A stretch of 64,000 bases of DNA. It comes from Cyanoderma ruficeps. Its lineage: Eukaryota > Chordata > Aves > Passeriformes > Timaliidae. The stretch spans positions 10,787,472 through 10,851,471 of the forward strand of contig VZDJ01004378.1 in assembly GCA_008694505.1 (NCBI GenBank), in the 5' to 3' direction. Of the stretch, positions 1 to 12,666 are shown one piece after another. The notes below the pieces were generated by a model that did not search any database, was not told where the DNA came from, and saw only the letters and a program-made list of their open reading frames with translations. The position numbers and the translations under genes are program-made. Position 1 is the first letter of the stretch, and each line of letters opens with the position of its first letter.

Positions 1-1743
1 TAGTATAAATACAGAGTTGACTCTTGATTTTTCTCTGCAAAATCATTTTCTCTCTCTTCCTTAATTTTGACGTCCAAAGGTGCAGAATTATTGCAGATAT
101 GAATCTTCTCCTTGAAAAAATAAAAAAACAAAGATGAAAGTAAGGTATTTCTACAAGCTTATGGATGCCTATACTTTCTTGTGCTTATTGCTCATTTGAT
201 TCAGTTTAGCATACTTAACTGGTCCAAAATATGAAGGTTTTCATCCAAATTCAGCTCCTTGAGAATCATATTGGCAAACTGTCAGGCCAAACCCCAGCTC
301 AAGCAGTCGTTGGTTTTTTGGTTTTTTTTTATTCACTAGCTGCATTATACTAGACACTTCAGAGCTGGGCTGGAGCACCCTGCACCCAGCTGGACCACTG
401 TGTACAGACCCCCTGGCTCCCTGCATCCAGCACCAGGAGCAGCATCAGGACTGCGTCAGAGGTTCAGATTTACCTCCCATTCACAGTCCCTCATTTCTGG
501 AGCAGCCTGTCGACCACCTTTTGCTAATTCAGCAGCTAAGCCAGAGGGAAAATCAGGGGCACCCTTTGCATTTGTAAGGGTGAATGTCCTGTCCAGTGGT
601 GTACCTTTGAGACAGTGAATGATTGACTTCAAGCAGACAAGACAAGGACTAGCTGAGATTAAATACAGTTTTCTTTTGTGCTTCCTATTGATTCTTTGAA
701 ACAGTACCACTGCTGTAGACAAGGAAAAAGTCATTACATATTCAGTGTTTATTGGCTTAATACTGAAATTTCAATGCACTCATTTTATTGCTTTTCTCAT
801 ACTATTTGTGAAGTCCAAGTGTACAATAATAAATCAGAAAACCATATGCATACCTGGAAGGGTAAGAAATGGCAAAATGACCTACAGGATGCAAGAGCTG
901 GATATTCTTGCCACTGTGGTGCAGATTGTATAAATAAAGTGAATAAACTGGCATTAGCATTTGGAGTAATACATTCCAGGAACAACAAAGTGAGCTAAAC
1001 CTAGTTAGATCAGGTCAAAGAAGCACAATCTCTACAGGCGGATTAAAGAGGTTGGAAGATACATCAAATTATTTTCTCATTTTTCTTAGGACTTCCTATT
1101 GCACAACCGTAATGAAAGGTCTTATCTCTGTCTTTTGCTATGTAGCTTTTTAACTGTACATATGATCCGACTTGGACTGATTCCAGCTTTGTTATTATTG
1201 AAAATCTGCTTTCAAATGCAAACATAAAAACACCAATGTGATAGCCAGTACTCTGTTTACAATGACAGTACTAAATGAGTGAGTCATTAATAGCTTTTTT
1301 ACTTTATTTTAATAGCTTTTTAAATTTTTCTTTACTTTATTACCCTCTTGCTTTATTTTATTACTTCAAAATGTTTTGCCAAATATCCATAAAACTTCAC
1401 CATTACCACCACTTCCACCCAACTGCAACTACCACATCACCACATTTATGAACTGGTTACAAGCCTTAGCCACATTAATATAATCTCTCTGACACACACA
1501 CATTTCTTTGAACTATCTTCTTTGCTTTGAAGAAAGCAAAGAGAGGAGAGATCGCATAAAATTCTCCTGCCATTATAGCTCAGAGGGGATAAATACTTTC
1601 AGTTATGATATTCCAGTCAACAAAGTTCACTCCAGTTTCCCAATGTTAAAGTATTGACAGCTCCTGTCTATCCATGTGCTGCAAATCAACATGTCCAAAA
1701 AATAAACTGGAATATAACAGTAGTCCTCTCACCTAGTAAAGCA
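1..1743. other. unannotated AT-rich DNA
   Basis: I see no gene, recognisable repeat or RNA here. The short open frames are ordinary chance frames without a recognisable domain or a plausible pair of splice sites. The only local structure is a small perfect hairpin at about 1519-1542, with 10-bp arms around a 4-base loop. It is too short for a microRNA precursor. Confidence 0.6.
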
Positions 1744-2054
1744 GGCCACTGTCGCTAGCCGAGGCTGGGTGTGTCCCACTTTAGGGACAGAAAGAGAGCA
1801 GGCCAGAAGCATCGCAGTGAGGGGACAATCTCCTCTACTTTATTTACAATTTTCTACTTTATACATTTGTACAGCAGTCCAGAGATTGGCTACAGAGGTT
1901 GCCACCTCTTAACCTGGATGGTGGACATCACCATCAATCATTTCTTCTCTCAGAGGAGAAGAATGCAAACATTCCAAGAATAAACATTGTTTATATCAGA
2001 AGGCTACGTGAGAACAGAGACAGAAAGGCAGAAACTCTCAGGGCAACAGGCCAC
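1744..2054 (-). mobile_element. solo LTR, ERVK/alpharetrovirus-like, with 6-bp target duplication
   Basis: A 299-bp long terminal repeat (1750-2048) lies on the minus strand, starting TGTTGCC and ending GCTAGCGACA when read in its own direction. It is flanked by an exact 6-bp target duplication, GGCCAC, at 1744-1749 and 2049-2054. On the minus strand the order is a CCAAT motif (1885-1889), a TATAAA box (1858-1863) and an AATAAA signal (1839-1844). The AATAAA lies only about 20 bases after the TATA box, as in alpharetroviral LTRs with a very short R region. No viral coding sequence is adjacent, so this is a solo LTR left by recombination. The intact TSD and motifs suggest moderate youth. The superfamily (ERVK-like) is inferred from the 6-bp TSD, size and signal spacing. 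Confidence 0.87.
1839..1889 (-). promoter_or_regulatory. LTR promoter and polyadenylation signals
   Basis: On the minus strand this segment holds CCAAT (1885-1889), TATAAA (1858-1863) and AATAAA (1839-1844), all perfect matches. Together they form a compact retroviral promoter and poly(A) module within the solo LTR. Transcription, if any, would run leftwards. Activity is not shown by the sequence. Confidence 0.6.
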
Positions 2055-2514
2055 CAGCTCTCTTCTCCCATTGTATTGCCTATCTGCTTTAGTAGACATA
2101 GGAATTAATTAAAGTCTCATGGGAAAGTAAAAGCAATAGACTGCATTTCAGTGTGAAGGGGTTGGTAAGCACTGATGATCTTTCTCCTTATACCTGCTTA
2201 CTTTCTACACCTTTGATCGTATGATGTGATGGGGAGTGGTGCTGCTGAGCTGCCATGCTCTGCGCAGTGATGGGTAATGAGTTCTACCACTCCATGTTCA
2301 TCTACCATGAGGTGTGGGGTGGAGGGAATTTTGCTGAACACATACATGGGACCTCTTCACCAAATAGAAATATCATTGAGTTACCTTCTCCAACAGAGCC
2401 TACTGCAGATTTATATTTGCTGTGAGGTTTATATGTGTTGTGATTGCCACACCTGCCTGACTCTGGACTCTGCTCTGCCCTTTTGGAAACCAGCTCCATG
2501 CAGAGAGGTGAGGG

Positions 2515-2566
2515 CACATAACAGAGGACCTGTCTTCTAGCACATAACAGAGGACCTGTCTTCTAG
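2515..2566. repeat. perfect 26-bp tandem duplication
   Basis: The 26-base unit starting CACATAACAGAGGACC occurs twice with no mismatch and no spacer (2515-2540 and 2541-2566). The absence of divergence means the duplication is recent, probably by replication slippage, or that it is an assembly artefact. Two copies without spacers are not a CRISPR-like structure. Confidence 0.95.
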
Positions 2567-5500
2567 CCATGCAGCACTGAGAGGAGAAGGTAATTAAACC
2601 CAGCTGCTGTGGACGAAGGATGTGTGAAGGAAAAACACAGTAGGGGGAACCAATCCTGGGGTGGCATAAAAGACGTTAAAATTAAAGAGACATCAGTAAT
2701 TTAGCCTGGAACAAAGAGAAAAAATGTATTTGCAGAGAGAATGGGGTCATGAGTTTTACTGATGATGGGTAAAGACAAGTCTCTGAGTTTCAAATGTCAT
2801 GCAATACTGCTCTGGGCAATAAGTTAATGTGAAACATCACTGCAGCTCATGAAAAATATCCAAAAGTAACATGAAAATATTCTTCAGACAGAAAGAGAGG
2901 AGAAATCATCTTTTTGAATAGTATACAACTGCATTTTGCAAAATCCATGTAAAAGGAGAAAGATACCATTGAACAGCCTTCTGGTAGGTGTTGCATTGTT
3001 GGAACAAACCAATTTTTCACTATGAATATTCAAGTGAAACAAAAACTGGCTGAGTACCAGATCCTTTCACAGGTATACACACATAAGTACATTCCTCATG
3101 AATGACATATAGTGAATATAAAAACATCCTCCCAAACCAGGAGGTGCTGTCAGACCATGTGCTTCAACAACAGGAGACACAGTTTGTTACAAGCTGTAGA
3201 AAATGAATGTGTTTTCTCCTATCCAGCTCAACACCCAGGACAGACATAATTCAGCTGGCAATTTTTGTGCTCAGGATATTTGAATATAAAAGCAGCTATT
3301 CCACTGCACTGTCAATGAAGAAGAGAGCAAGGGGGCAGGTATCTTAAATGAGTTCAAGAAGTCATTAACAAGAAAGTAATGATAATAGAATTGGTTTTTG
3401 CAACAGAAGATGGAAGCACAGGTATAACTGGATCCAAAGCTTTACTGCTTATAATCACCAGCAAGCACTCTGTGGAAATGTGAATGACTTTTAACATTAT
3501 GGGAGCAGTAGTAAAAACAAAAAAACCCACCTCCATTAACTCCATTTGAGTCAGAAGCCTTTGTGTTTCAAAGGCTGCTTGATTAAGCTGCTGCAGCTTG
3601 TAATGATCTGATTTTACACACTGACATGAATGAGCAAAGGTATGGTTTTGCTGTGGCTTTTCCACTGCTTAAGATCAGCAGTCTTTCAATCAGGAAGTGA
3701 AAACTTTCTGATGATCCTTCTCAAAAGAAGAGTTTACTCTTCATTTCTCACTTCTGAGTGACTTGGCTACAAGGCAAATGAACATAAAAGTTGTTAGAAA
3801 ATGGGATAATATTACTGAGATGCTTTTTGCAGTGAGTAGATTCAAACATGACAGAATGAAGAGCTCAGAAAGCAAATACTACAGTGGTTCATGGCTGTGT
3901 GAAGAATCTCAGAGGACTGTGAAGGCAAAAGTAAGTGGAAATGCCAAGAGGAATTGTGACTCTTTCATACATACTGGTAGGGCAACCCTGTCTCTGGCTG
4001 CCCTTGAGTGTGGCAGAGCAAGAGCAGAAGGACTAGAAAAGAAAGCAGAAACCTCATCCAATCCTACAGACTAGGGCTTATGCTTTGTCATGCCAGAACG
4101 GCATTGTTTCATCAGAAATCAGATGGCAGGAGGTGGCTCTGGTCTGCAAGTTTATGTCTCAGAAATCTAACTCAGGTCTACAAGACAGAGACAGCATTTA
4201 AGGGGAACAAGCTTTGGAAAAAAGCCATGTCAGTTTTTCCCTGTGGTGTACTGAGTATCACCCAGTGTTCTGACTGCCAAAAACACTCCTGGCCCATCCC
4301 TGTGGCTTCAGAGAACTGCGCCTCGGCTTTTATTCTCTGCACATGTCAGTGTTGATATATCTGAGACAATCCCCAGGTGAGCCTGGCCTGGGAGTAGGGA
4401 GCTTCCCTGCTCTAGAAAAATCTTCACTGGAGCCTTCACAAGGTGGGAGTGCTCCAGAGATTCTGTCACACAGTGTTTTGTCAAGGTCTGTGATCTCAGC
4501 TGGGGTCTCTGAGTAGCTGTAATAATTAATTGTACCTCCAAAAACAAGGGAAGATTTTTCAGGACCTGTTCAGAAAGAAATGCTCTCCTTGCCTTTCAGG
4601 GACCAAAGAAATGCAGGCAATTAACTTAGGTGGTTCATGGCTCAATGCTATCATGTGACATATTGGCAGGTTTTGAGCTGTTATCCCATGAAAAGTTCAA
4701 ATGCTTGGATTCAGGTTCAATAGTGCATTGGGGTGGGAGGTTAGGAGTTATGTGTCCCAGGTAATATGTGAGTTAAAGAACAGACCTCTATAACTCAGTG
4801 GCATCTTGTGGATTTTGTTGCTGTACTCTCCCAGTGACACTGGTGCAGGACAAAAAGGCTCTGTGAGGTCAGTTTGCCTGAGGTGCAGCTTTGCTATGAA
4901 CATATCTTTATGGCAAGATAATCTGCTGCAGATGGAGACACAGCAATAAGTCCTTCTGTTCCAGCAGTATCTTCTACACGGATTTCCTGACTCCTGCTTT
5001 GTTCTCCTGCACTGGAGAGTTGCCTTTCTACACAAATATCTTTCCCAAGAAAACCTCTTGAGAAATAACTCAGTATTTTTCAACCAAGTTGAAGTTACCT
5101 GCTTTAAACAGCTGTCTTTCTCCTGTAAATGCATTTTCAGCTGCTCTTCTCTTCATTTTCTTACTTCCAGGAATGGTGAATTCTTACAACATGGACGCTC
5201 TATATAGAAGCAATATTTGGAGCAATTTACAAAAGACATCTAAAATACATTAGAATTTTAGAAGTTTAGACTTTTTTTTCCTAGGAATTAAGCATGCGAT
5301 TTAAAAAAAAAAACACATTTTCTATCTCAGGTGCTTTCATGTGCCATATCACACACAGTGGTCCAGGTAGGAAAGCTGTATCAGTCCACTTCTAGAACCC
5401 ACAGGTAGAGAAGAAAAGTTGGATCAGTTCTTTTATGTATGCTGTTCAAAACCAGAAAACTACTCATTTACTGTACAAAAATTAACCTAACAAGCAAACT

Positions 5501-5672
5501 AACCAGTCTTAATTCAATCGAAGCATTTACATCTGCTAATGTGCCATTTAATGTGCTATGTAATACAATTCTGCATTCCTAATTAAAGAAAATTTTACAT
5601 GTGCTATATCAAATGTCTCATTGCTTGTATTTCAAATGTCTCCCCAAGTCTAATTATGCATCTGCACCAGGG
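2567..5672. other. unannotated DNA, no gene seen
   Basis: There is no recognisable repeat or gene. The longest frames (about 103-128 codons at 3763-4074 plus and 4748-5134 minus) show no domain. The 4748-5134 frame is Cys/Arg-rich and lacks a pyrimidine tract before its possible acceptor. I treat both as chance. Confidence 0.55.
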
Positions 5673-5704
5673 AAAAAAAAAAAAAANNNAAAAAAAAAAA
5701 AAAA
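5673..5704 (+). repeat. poly-A tract interrupted by NNN
   Basis: About 29 A residues are interrupted by three undetermined bases (5687-5689). The tract may be the tail of an old retrocopy, but the upstream sequence does not resemble a CR1 or a known gene, so the origin is open. The Ns show that the true length was not resolved. Confidence 0.95.
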
Positions 5705-7239
5705 GAAAATTAATTATAGCTACTTCCTGTTAAGTTGTCTGAAATGAAATAACCATGACCGTAAGCTTGATCTGAAATCCCCAGAACCTGAAAGAAAAAT
5801 TCTGCTGAGTTCAGTGGGCCTTGGCTCCAATTTTCTGCTAACACTCTTGTGACCATACCTGTGCTCCACCAGCATTGTAGAAACAGGCGGAAGGAGCCCA
5901 AAATATTTTGGAATGCACAGGCCTAAAGGCAATATTAAAAATGCCATAAACAGCTGTTAATCCCTTCATAGATGTCTCTAGCCTCATGACAAATGAACAC
6001 AGCTTTTGAGCAAGCAGGGAGAAGAAACATAGACAATGTGCTTACAAAATGCATTAGGACTGTTCTGATGAGAAACTCAAGTAACTGAGCTGACTGAGCT
6101 GTTTGTGGCTGTGACAAAGATTATTAGATACTGTCAGTTTAGTGGGATTTTTTTTTTCCTTATGGTTCTTACAGCATTCTCAGTGAAACAGCTCTCAAGC
6201 AATAGGATTTTCTAAAGGCTTATGCTAAATACAGTGTGATGCATTTTGACTATGAAAAAGGTTGCATCACTTTATAGACATTTACCTCTGGTGCACTGAG
6301 CTATTCCAGTTGCCAGTAAAAAGTGGGTAGGAATCCTTTGTCTATTCCCTTCAGCTAAATTTCCTTACTGCTCACACCTTCCAAGTGTCTATCATACTGG
6401 ACATCAAAATAAGTGCGGGATGGTGTGAGTATCAACAAAACAGAGTTCATTTTACCTATATTATCAAGTACAAACAAGCAGGCAAAGCTTGTGGAGACAT
6501 TTATTTCTCAAAAAAAGAGAAGCCCGTGCAAAAACTAACCTTCATTTCTTATAGTAATTCCCTTGTAGGTGTTGTAACATGAAATAAGGAATTCTGGCTC
6601 TTGTGAGGAGTCTTACTGAAATAGAAAACCTACACAGTGAGTTCTGCAGTCTTCAAGCCCTTCTCTCAGTCTTCAGTGGCAGAATGTTCATCAGCTACAG
6701 GAGAGGTACATCGTACTTAACTCCAAAAACAGTGATTTTAAAGCAGATATTTTCCTAAACAATGTTCTCCTTTCTGAATCCCAGCTTCCATGTACTGTGA
6801 AAACAAAAGTATTGTGGCAGCAGAAATGTGAAACTCTTCACAGGCTGGTTTGATACATTCCTGGATAAAAGAAAAACTCACTGTCTTCTGCTGAAGAATG
6901 ATTCTCACTTTCTGTAAACAAGAAGCCATACCAAAGAAGGGATGAAAATTAATGTGGTTACCTCTGAGAGGGAAGCTGTAACCTTCACAGAGACTTTCTT
7001 CCAGCTGTTTTCAAAGGCAGTGTAATGACTTCAGAGAACTGCAGTGACTCATTTTAGTTGATGACTACATAACTATTCATTTACACTTAATGAGTTTATT
7101 CCATCAGGTATTGGACAAAGTCTAAACAAATAATGCCACTGAATCATACACATCAATAAATTTGAGCACTAAACTGATTCTGGGCAACAAAGGTAATGAT
7201 AGAGAGAGCGGAAGAAAAGCTTCTTCCAATTAATGAAAA

Positions 7240-7390
7240 TGCCCTTTGTATTTTCTAATGGCTCAAACATTAATTTGAAAATGGCTTTCTCGGCAATAAT
7301 TTACAGACAACCACTTCATAATGGGGAAACAATTCAAATTTATGTGCACTCAAACGGTGATGATCTGATTAACTTATTAAATTCTTGTTG
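7240..7390. promoter_or_regulatory. candidate conserved non-coding element
   Basis: This AT-rich block holds several ATTA/TAAT homeodomain-type cores (for example AATTAATG and CATTAATTTG) and retains CpGs in an otherwise CpG-poor setting. It lacks repeats and long open frames. The composition resembles vertebrate developmental enhancers in gene deserts. This is a judgement by appearance only; no alignment was possible. Confidence 0.25.
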
Positions 7391-10300
7391 ATTCTACAGT
7401 CCAGATGAAGTGTACCATTCTTCATGGGTTTCATACCTTGCAGTTTTAAGTTCTCACATTATCAGACTTCAGGCTTCAGTTGCTAGTGAAGGTCTTTTCT
7501 CTGGGACATCTCTGGTGTAGAGTGGACAGAACCAAGATCCCAGGGATTGATTTAATTTGTCTCTTTCCATTAATTCCAAAGATATATTCTCTTCCACATT
7601 GGAGGAGCACTTGATTAAATTTAGCACTAGACTTCACATAGTCTTCAGCTGCTGTGGAGTATAATTTAAACAGTGTGAAATATTAGATACACACAATTCA
7701 AGTTAAAGCTGATTCAGTGAAGGGATATCCATGCTGGATTTCAGTTCAAGAAGCTTAGCTTGAACCATGTCAAGCTTAATGTCCTTCAAAGGAAGCGAGT
7801 TAGCTTTTGGAGCAAGAGAAGATAAAAAATTATCCATGGGAAAAGACAAAAGAACACAGTCAAATCAGTCTGCCAAATCTAGTGTCCAGTGGCTTTAAAC
7901 AATGATCAGTAATACCAATTTATCTGTAATGCATTTGTCAGCTGGAGCTACCCCAGCTTTAACCGCCATCCCCTCAGATTTTTTGTACACTCTAGATAAT
8001 TCCAAGGACAGTACAAAGTTGTTCAGACCCTCAGATATTGTGTAGAAAAGACTACTGAGGCACCACATGCTAGCATAAATTATTGTAAATAAATATGTAA
8101 CTATCTCCAGCATCCCTTTCACAATAAAAGAGAGGCTTCTGGTGGCTATGCAGTGTGGCACATTAAAATGTTCAACATATTGGTATTGAGTAAACACGAG
8201 CCCTAAAATAACCAGCCCTTCATTTACCACTGTGCTTCATGGCTAACCTTGCCATTGCCACTTATTCCCTGTCCTGTTTTGACCTTGGGCCATTCCAGCC
8301 TTGCAGGGTGTTATCAGTGTAGTTCAACACTGTTCAGACAGAAGGTGGACTTGAAGCATAACTATATTTCCAGGTGTGACTTAGGTGTCATGACTCTCTC
8401 ATGCATAGCCCCCTGAAGCTGTAATTGCCTATATTCAAGAAAGAGAGAATTGTTTAAAAACATCCAAATATTTTAGCCTATTTTAGACAAAACTTAAATT
8501 TCTTTCTCCAAAACTGCCCTGAGTCTTGCCCAGTGTATGTAAATTCTGAATAAGCCTAGTTTGTTTACTGGATGAGAACATACATTTTTCCTATTCATTG
8601 AACATTTATCTTGCTTTTTATCTGTACAAAATTCCAGGTTTGTCCATTTACAATATTTTTCTGTGAACATTATCAACCCCAATATTTAAGTGTATAATCT
8701 CACTCATTACTTCCAATCATTCTTACACCAAGTCTGGGAGTCCATCCCGTTCACTCAAAAGAACACCCTCTCTTTTTGAAGACCAGGATCTGAAGTTTGG
8801 ATTAGTCCTTCCTTAAAATTCTGTGGAAACTTAGATAGTTTGATTCTTCATCTGGGTACAGTTTAAATAAACAGAAGTGTCAGTTTGACAGAAATTATCT
8901 GCAGAAATCCAGGTTAACTGGCAAGAGTCACTAGCTGTGTTCACTAGGGTTCCTCTGCACGAGGCCACCCTGAAGAGGTGAGGTATATGATATGTAAATG
9001 TAAAGTCAGCATTCTTACATTAAGTTTCTTCTAGAAGTTATCCACAGCCGGTAAAGGACATTTTATTTCCAAGTGAAAGCAGCCACAAGTGGTTTAATGC
9101 TCTGCAGCTTACTCATGTTTTCTTCCTATCTTTCCTTGTTTCACTTCAACTTCCATGACCTTTTCCCCCTTTCTCTTTGTCCACAGGTTCTTTAAAATGC
9201 TGTGTTGTTGTGGCTGAGGCAAAAGACAATTTTGTCTGTCTTCATTAGAACTCTTGCCATAGCAAAAGTGAAAATCCTGCCTGATACAAATGTTTATTCT
9301 ATGTTTCAGGCAGGGCAATTCTTTTAAGTGCACTACATGAAGCACAGCTAGAAACAGCACGAAATAAATGAAGTAAAGCCAAGTCAGATTCTATGAGCAC
9401 AGGCTAATTCTACCTACATATAGGAAAGACCATCATCCTAGTAGCTAAATATGCCATCACAGTTAACATTATTCCTGTCAGCCTGGGATGGGGTCAATCA
9501 TAGCTCAGCTTTTTAGTCTAGTGCTCAGTGACACTATATTGTCAGGATGACAATCCTTTTTGTCTCTGGTTTCCTGGCATGAAAGAAAGGCAGACACCTT
9601 CCTTCATACCTGCATGCATGCTCCTCTGTATTCCCTGCAGTGCTAGGAACTCTTACTGAAGGGTAGTCCGGCAGAATTTTATCCTAGTCACTAAGGTAAG
9701 TTCATTCTTTGCACATGTAGAATTTAAAAAAATCCAGCTATTTGAGATGGGAAGGCTTTTTTTGGTGAAATGAGTCTGCTTATTGGCTCAAATCTTGTAA
9801 TACAGGTTGCAGCCAAAGCACATTTTTATGGCCACATTTCAGTGTTAAAAAAGATCTCATGGCCTCTTGAAAATAGAGTATCTCTGACAGCATTGCTGCC
9901 ACAGTCTTGGCTAAAGCAGTATAAATGCATAAAGAGAAGGGACAAGGTGAAGGCCTTCAGGGCATTTCCCTAAAATAGTAACAGGTCTCTAACTAGGTAT
10001 TTAAAATGAATTTTCCCCTAATAGGGAACTATATAGCCAAAACTAGCTGTCATTCCAACCAGGTGACAAAAAAGCAGTATCCTCTTATCAGCTGACTGAA
10101 ATTATCACACAGAAAAAAACTCCATTTTTCTTCTTTAATTCAGGTTGCAAGCATGTATCTATTTTTTTCCAGAAAACTTTCTACAGAGAGACCTCCCTTC
10201 ACTCTTTCTTTGGCACTGCCTGATGAGTTTTAATTCTGGTGGTTGGCACTGGGCTCTCGCTGAACACAGCACAGCAGCCATGGGTCCATTGGGACAGAGC

Positions 10301-10899
10301 CATGGGACAGAGGTCAGTGGCAAATAATATCATATAACACTTGTACATTGCTAAATGCAGGTCACTAATTTTACCTATCCCATTAATTTTAATGGTCTGA
10401 TCACATCAGGATGAGGTAGATTGACAAACTTCCACTATCCAGTAATGCTGGGGTGTGAGGAGCTGCCCCTTGCAGGATGGAGAGTGTCACTTTTACCTAG
10501 TCTAGGCATCACTGGGAGCTCAGGTTAGGTGTGCAGGCTATAAATTAACTGTTGCAGCAGCCTGAATCACTTATGTTGTATTTCAGAAGCCATATGTCAG
10601 TGTATACCAAAATAGCAATATATCAACAACTGTCTGAGGTGCAGGACATGAGATAAAAAGAAAACGGGATAATTAAAAAAAAGATTGGGCAACTATGAGT
10701 TGCTGATGAGCAGCTTCAGAAGTCATTGCTCATATGCCAGCATTTGCTAAAATCAGTTCTGGTAAGGCTGTAGGCAAGGAGAGGGAGAGGGACTGATGGA
10801 CCTGTGTACAGCATGGAGACTCCTCAGCTCTAGCAGCTTGAGCTGGCCCTTGGTTTGGCCTCGTGCCATATCACTGGGAGGTAATTAGTTCAGGGTCAT

Positions 10900-11390
10900 T
10901 TAAAATGTGCTCATTTGACCAAATGCAGCACATACCTCATCGAAATGAGAGGTATTTACATCAGTCTTACCATTTGTATTGAGGTTGACGCTAGCTGTGA
11001 TGGGAGCTATATATTTATAGATGCCTCCAGAAAGATTTTCTCTGTCATGTACTGCCTGATAAATGAGAGAATGAGATTTTGATACCACATGAAACAAAAA
11101 AAAAGGGGGGAAAGGAGATAAGGAATGTCATTTGATGGACACTGATAGGCATTTATTCACCATGACCTAATTCACTGCTCGTTTCTGGAGCCCAGGGCAA
11201 TGAATAACATATTAAGTAATATTAATGTGAAATATGGTTTCTGCTACAACAGCAATATTAGGAAAGAAACTGCCATTATATGTAAAAAACATACACAACC
11301 CTTGATTTTTTGCAGAATCCTTTCCTCAGCTGCAGACTATGGCAATATGGCTAGTTACATTAATTCTAATATTATTACCAACTCCAAAGC
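10900..11390. promoter_or_regulatory. candidate conserved non-coding element cluster
   Basis: This long repeat-free block has CpG-retaining words (CATCGAAATGAG and TGACGCTAGC) and clustered AT-rich homeodomain-like cores (TAAT, ATTAAT, ATTATT), especially at 11190-11240 and 11350-11380. A short A/G run at about 11095-11115 separates two halves. The texture is that of conserved non-exonic DNA. The call is inference only. Confidence 0.25.
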
Positions 11391-12666
11391 CTAGGACTTC
11401 TCTAGTTACCCCACCAAGCAACCCTATTCTGCTAATTCCATTTCCTTCTATTCCTAAGTACCTTCCAACCCCTTTTTAATGTATGAATGAAGCCGGAAGG
11501 GAGCTTACATTTTTATGTCTCTCAGCACTTTTAAAGATATTAACCAAAGCTGTTTATTCCCCTCGCTCTGTAGAAAAGCAGAAGCTTGGAAACAACTCTT
11601 TATTTTCTAAAATCCTAGAAACCAGAGTGCATGTTCCCAGGTGTATTTGATGTAATATTTTATATCAATCTGCTCATTTCTTTCATGAGGAAAGCAGTAA
11701 GCAGATGAAACTGGGAAGTACTAGTAAGAAAAAGCAAAAAAACCCCGCATGAAATATGATATAAAATTGCAGCAATAGTATTTATGTTCTTCTACATACA
11801 TTCCCATGAAATATAAATCAGGATAATGCTGAGATTATACTCCTTCCCCTCTTTAGTGGAAGAAGAAATGCAAATACTCTAGACTTTACAATTCATTTCT
11901 TGCCTCTCTTGGAAACATATGTATGACACAGAGGATTTTTTTTTATTATGTGATTGACTTGTAGCTGAAAATAAAAATACCTGTACTGAAATAAGGGAAA
12001 TTTTGTGCATCAACAAATGGAAGCCTTGAAATTAAACAAACAAATAAAGAAATCTTAAAAGTTTAATGTTTGTTAAACATGGAGGCAATGTTCACTGAGT
12101 TTTTCTAAGTGTGAGATACAAGTATCTGAAGAGTAAAAAGGTTTCAACACATCAGCATTTTAAAGAAAACCTTACTAAGTCTCTTAATGAATTTCTGATT
12201 TCTTTTAAACAGGCTTTTCTAACCTGACAAGCTGAGTTAAACCTGATTGTATTTTGTGTAAACCTCACTAATAGGTGACAGGTCAGCTTCCTTCAGATAA
12301 AGGTTGTCTAAATGGATCTCCCCTTGCTGTAAGGTTTTAGGGCAGGAGCCTGCTTGCCCCAAGGTCTCTGTATTCTCAGTGGAGAGAGAGGAGCCTTTCC
12401 AGGAGAGAATCAGGTCCTCTACATTGACAGCGCAGCCTATGCTGGTATCTTCACCTTTCATGGCACAGCTGGGCTCCTTCTCTACAGGCAGCTGAGGAGA
12501 ATAATGGGTGAATGAGCATGTCCTGGCTTTCTGTGGAGGAAAACCTGGATGCATGGTAAGGAGAAAGCTACACCACACTCAACAAAGAGTTTGTGTGAAT
12601 TGCAGGCTGTGCCACACACCTCATCTCTATTGCCATGTGGATCCAGACTGAGGAGGAGGCTGTGGG

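Noticed and set aside
1519..1542. Perfect 10-bp hairpin considered as a microRNA precursor
   Set aside because: Stem far too short (microRNA stems are about 30 bp).
2515..2566. Two direct repeats considered as a CRISPR-like array
   Set aside because: Only two copies, no spacers, vertebrate context.
4748..5134. 128-codon Cys/Arg-rich minus frame
   Set aside because: No recognised domain or cysteine spacing pattern, and no pyrimidine tract upstream of the possible acceptor.
7895..8230. 111-codon hydrophobic minus frame, possible membrane protein fragment
   Set aside because: No family recognised, non-ATG start, no splice context; within expectation for an AT-rich 64-kb window.
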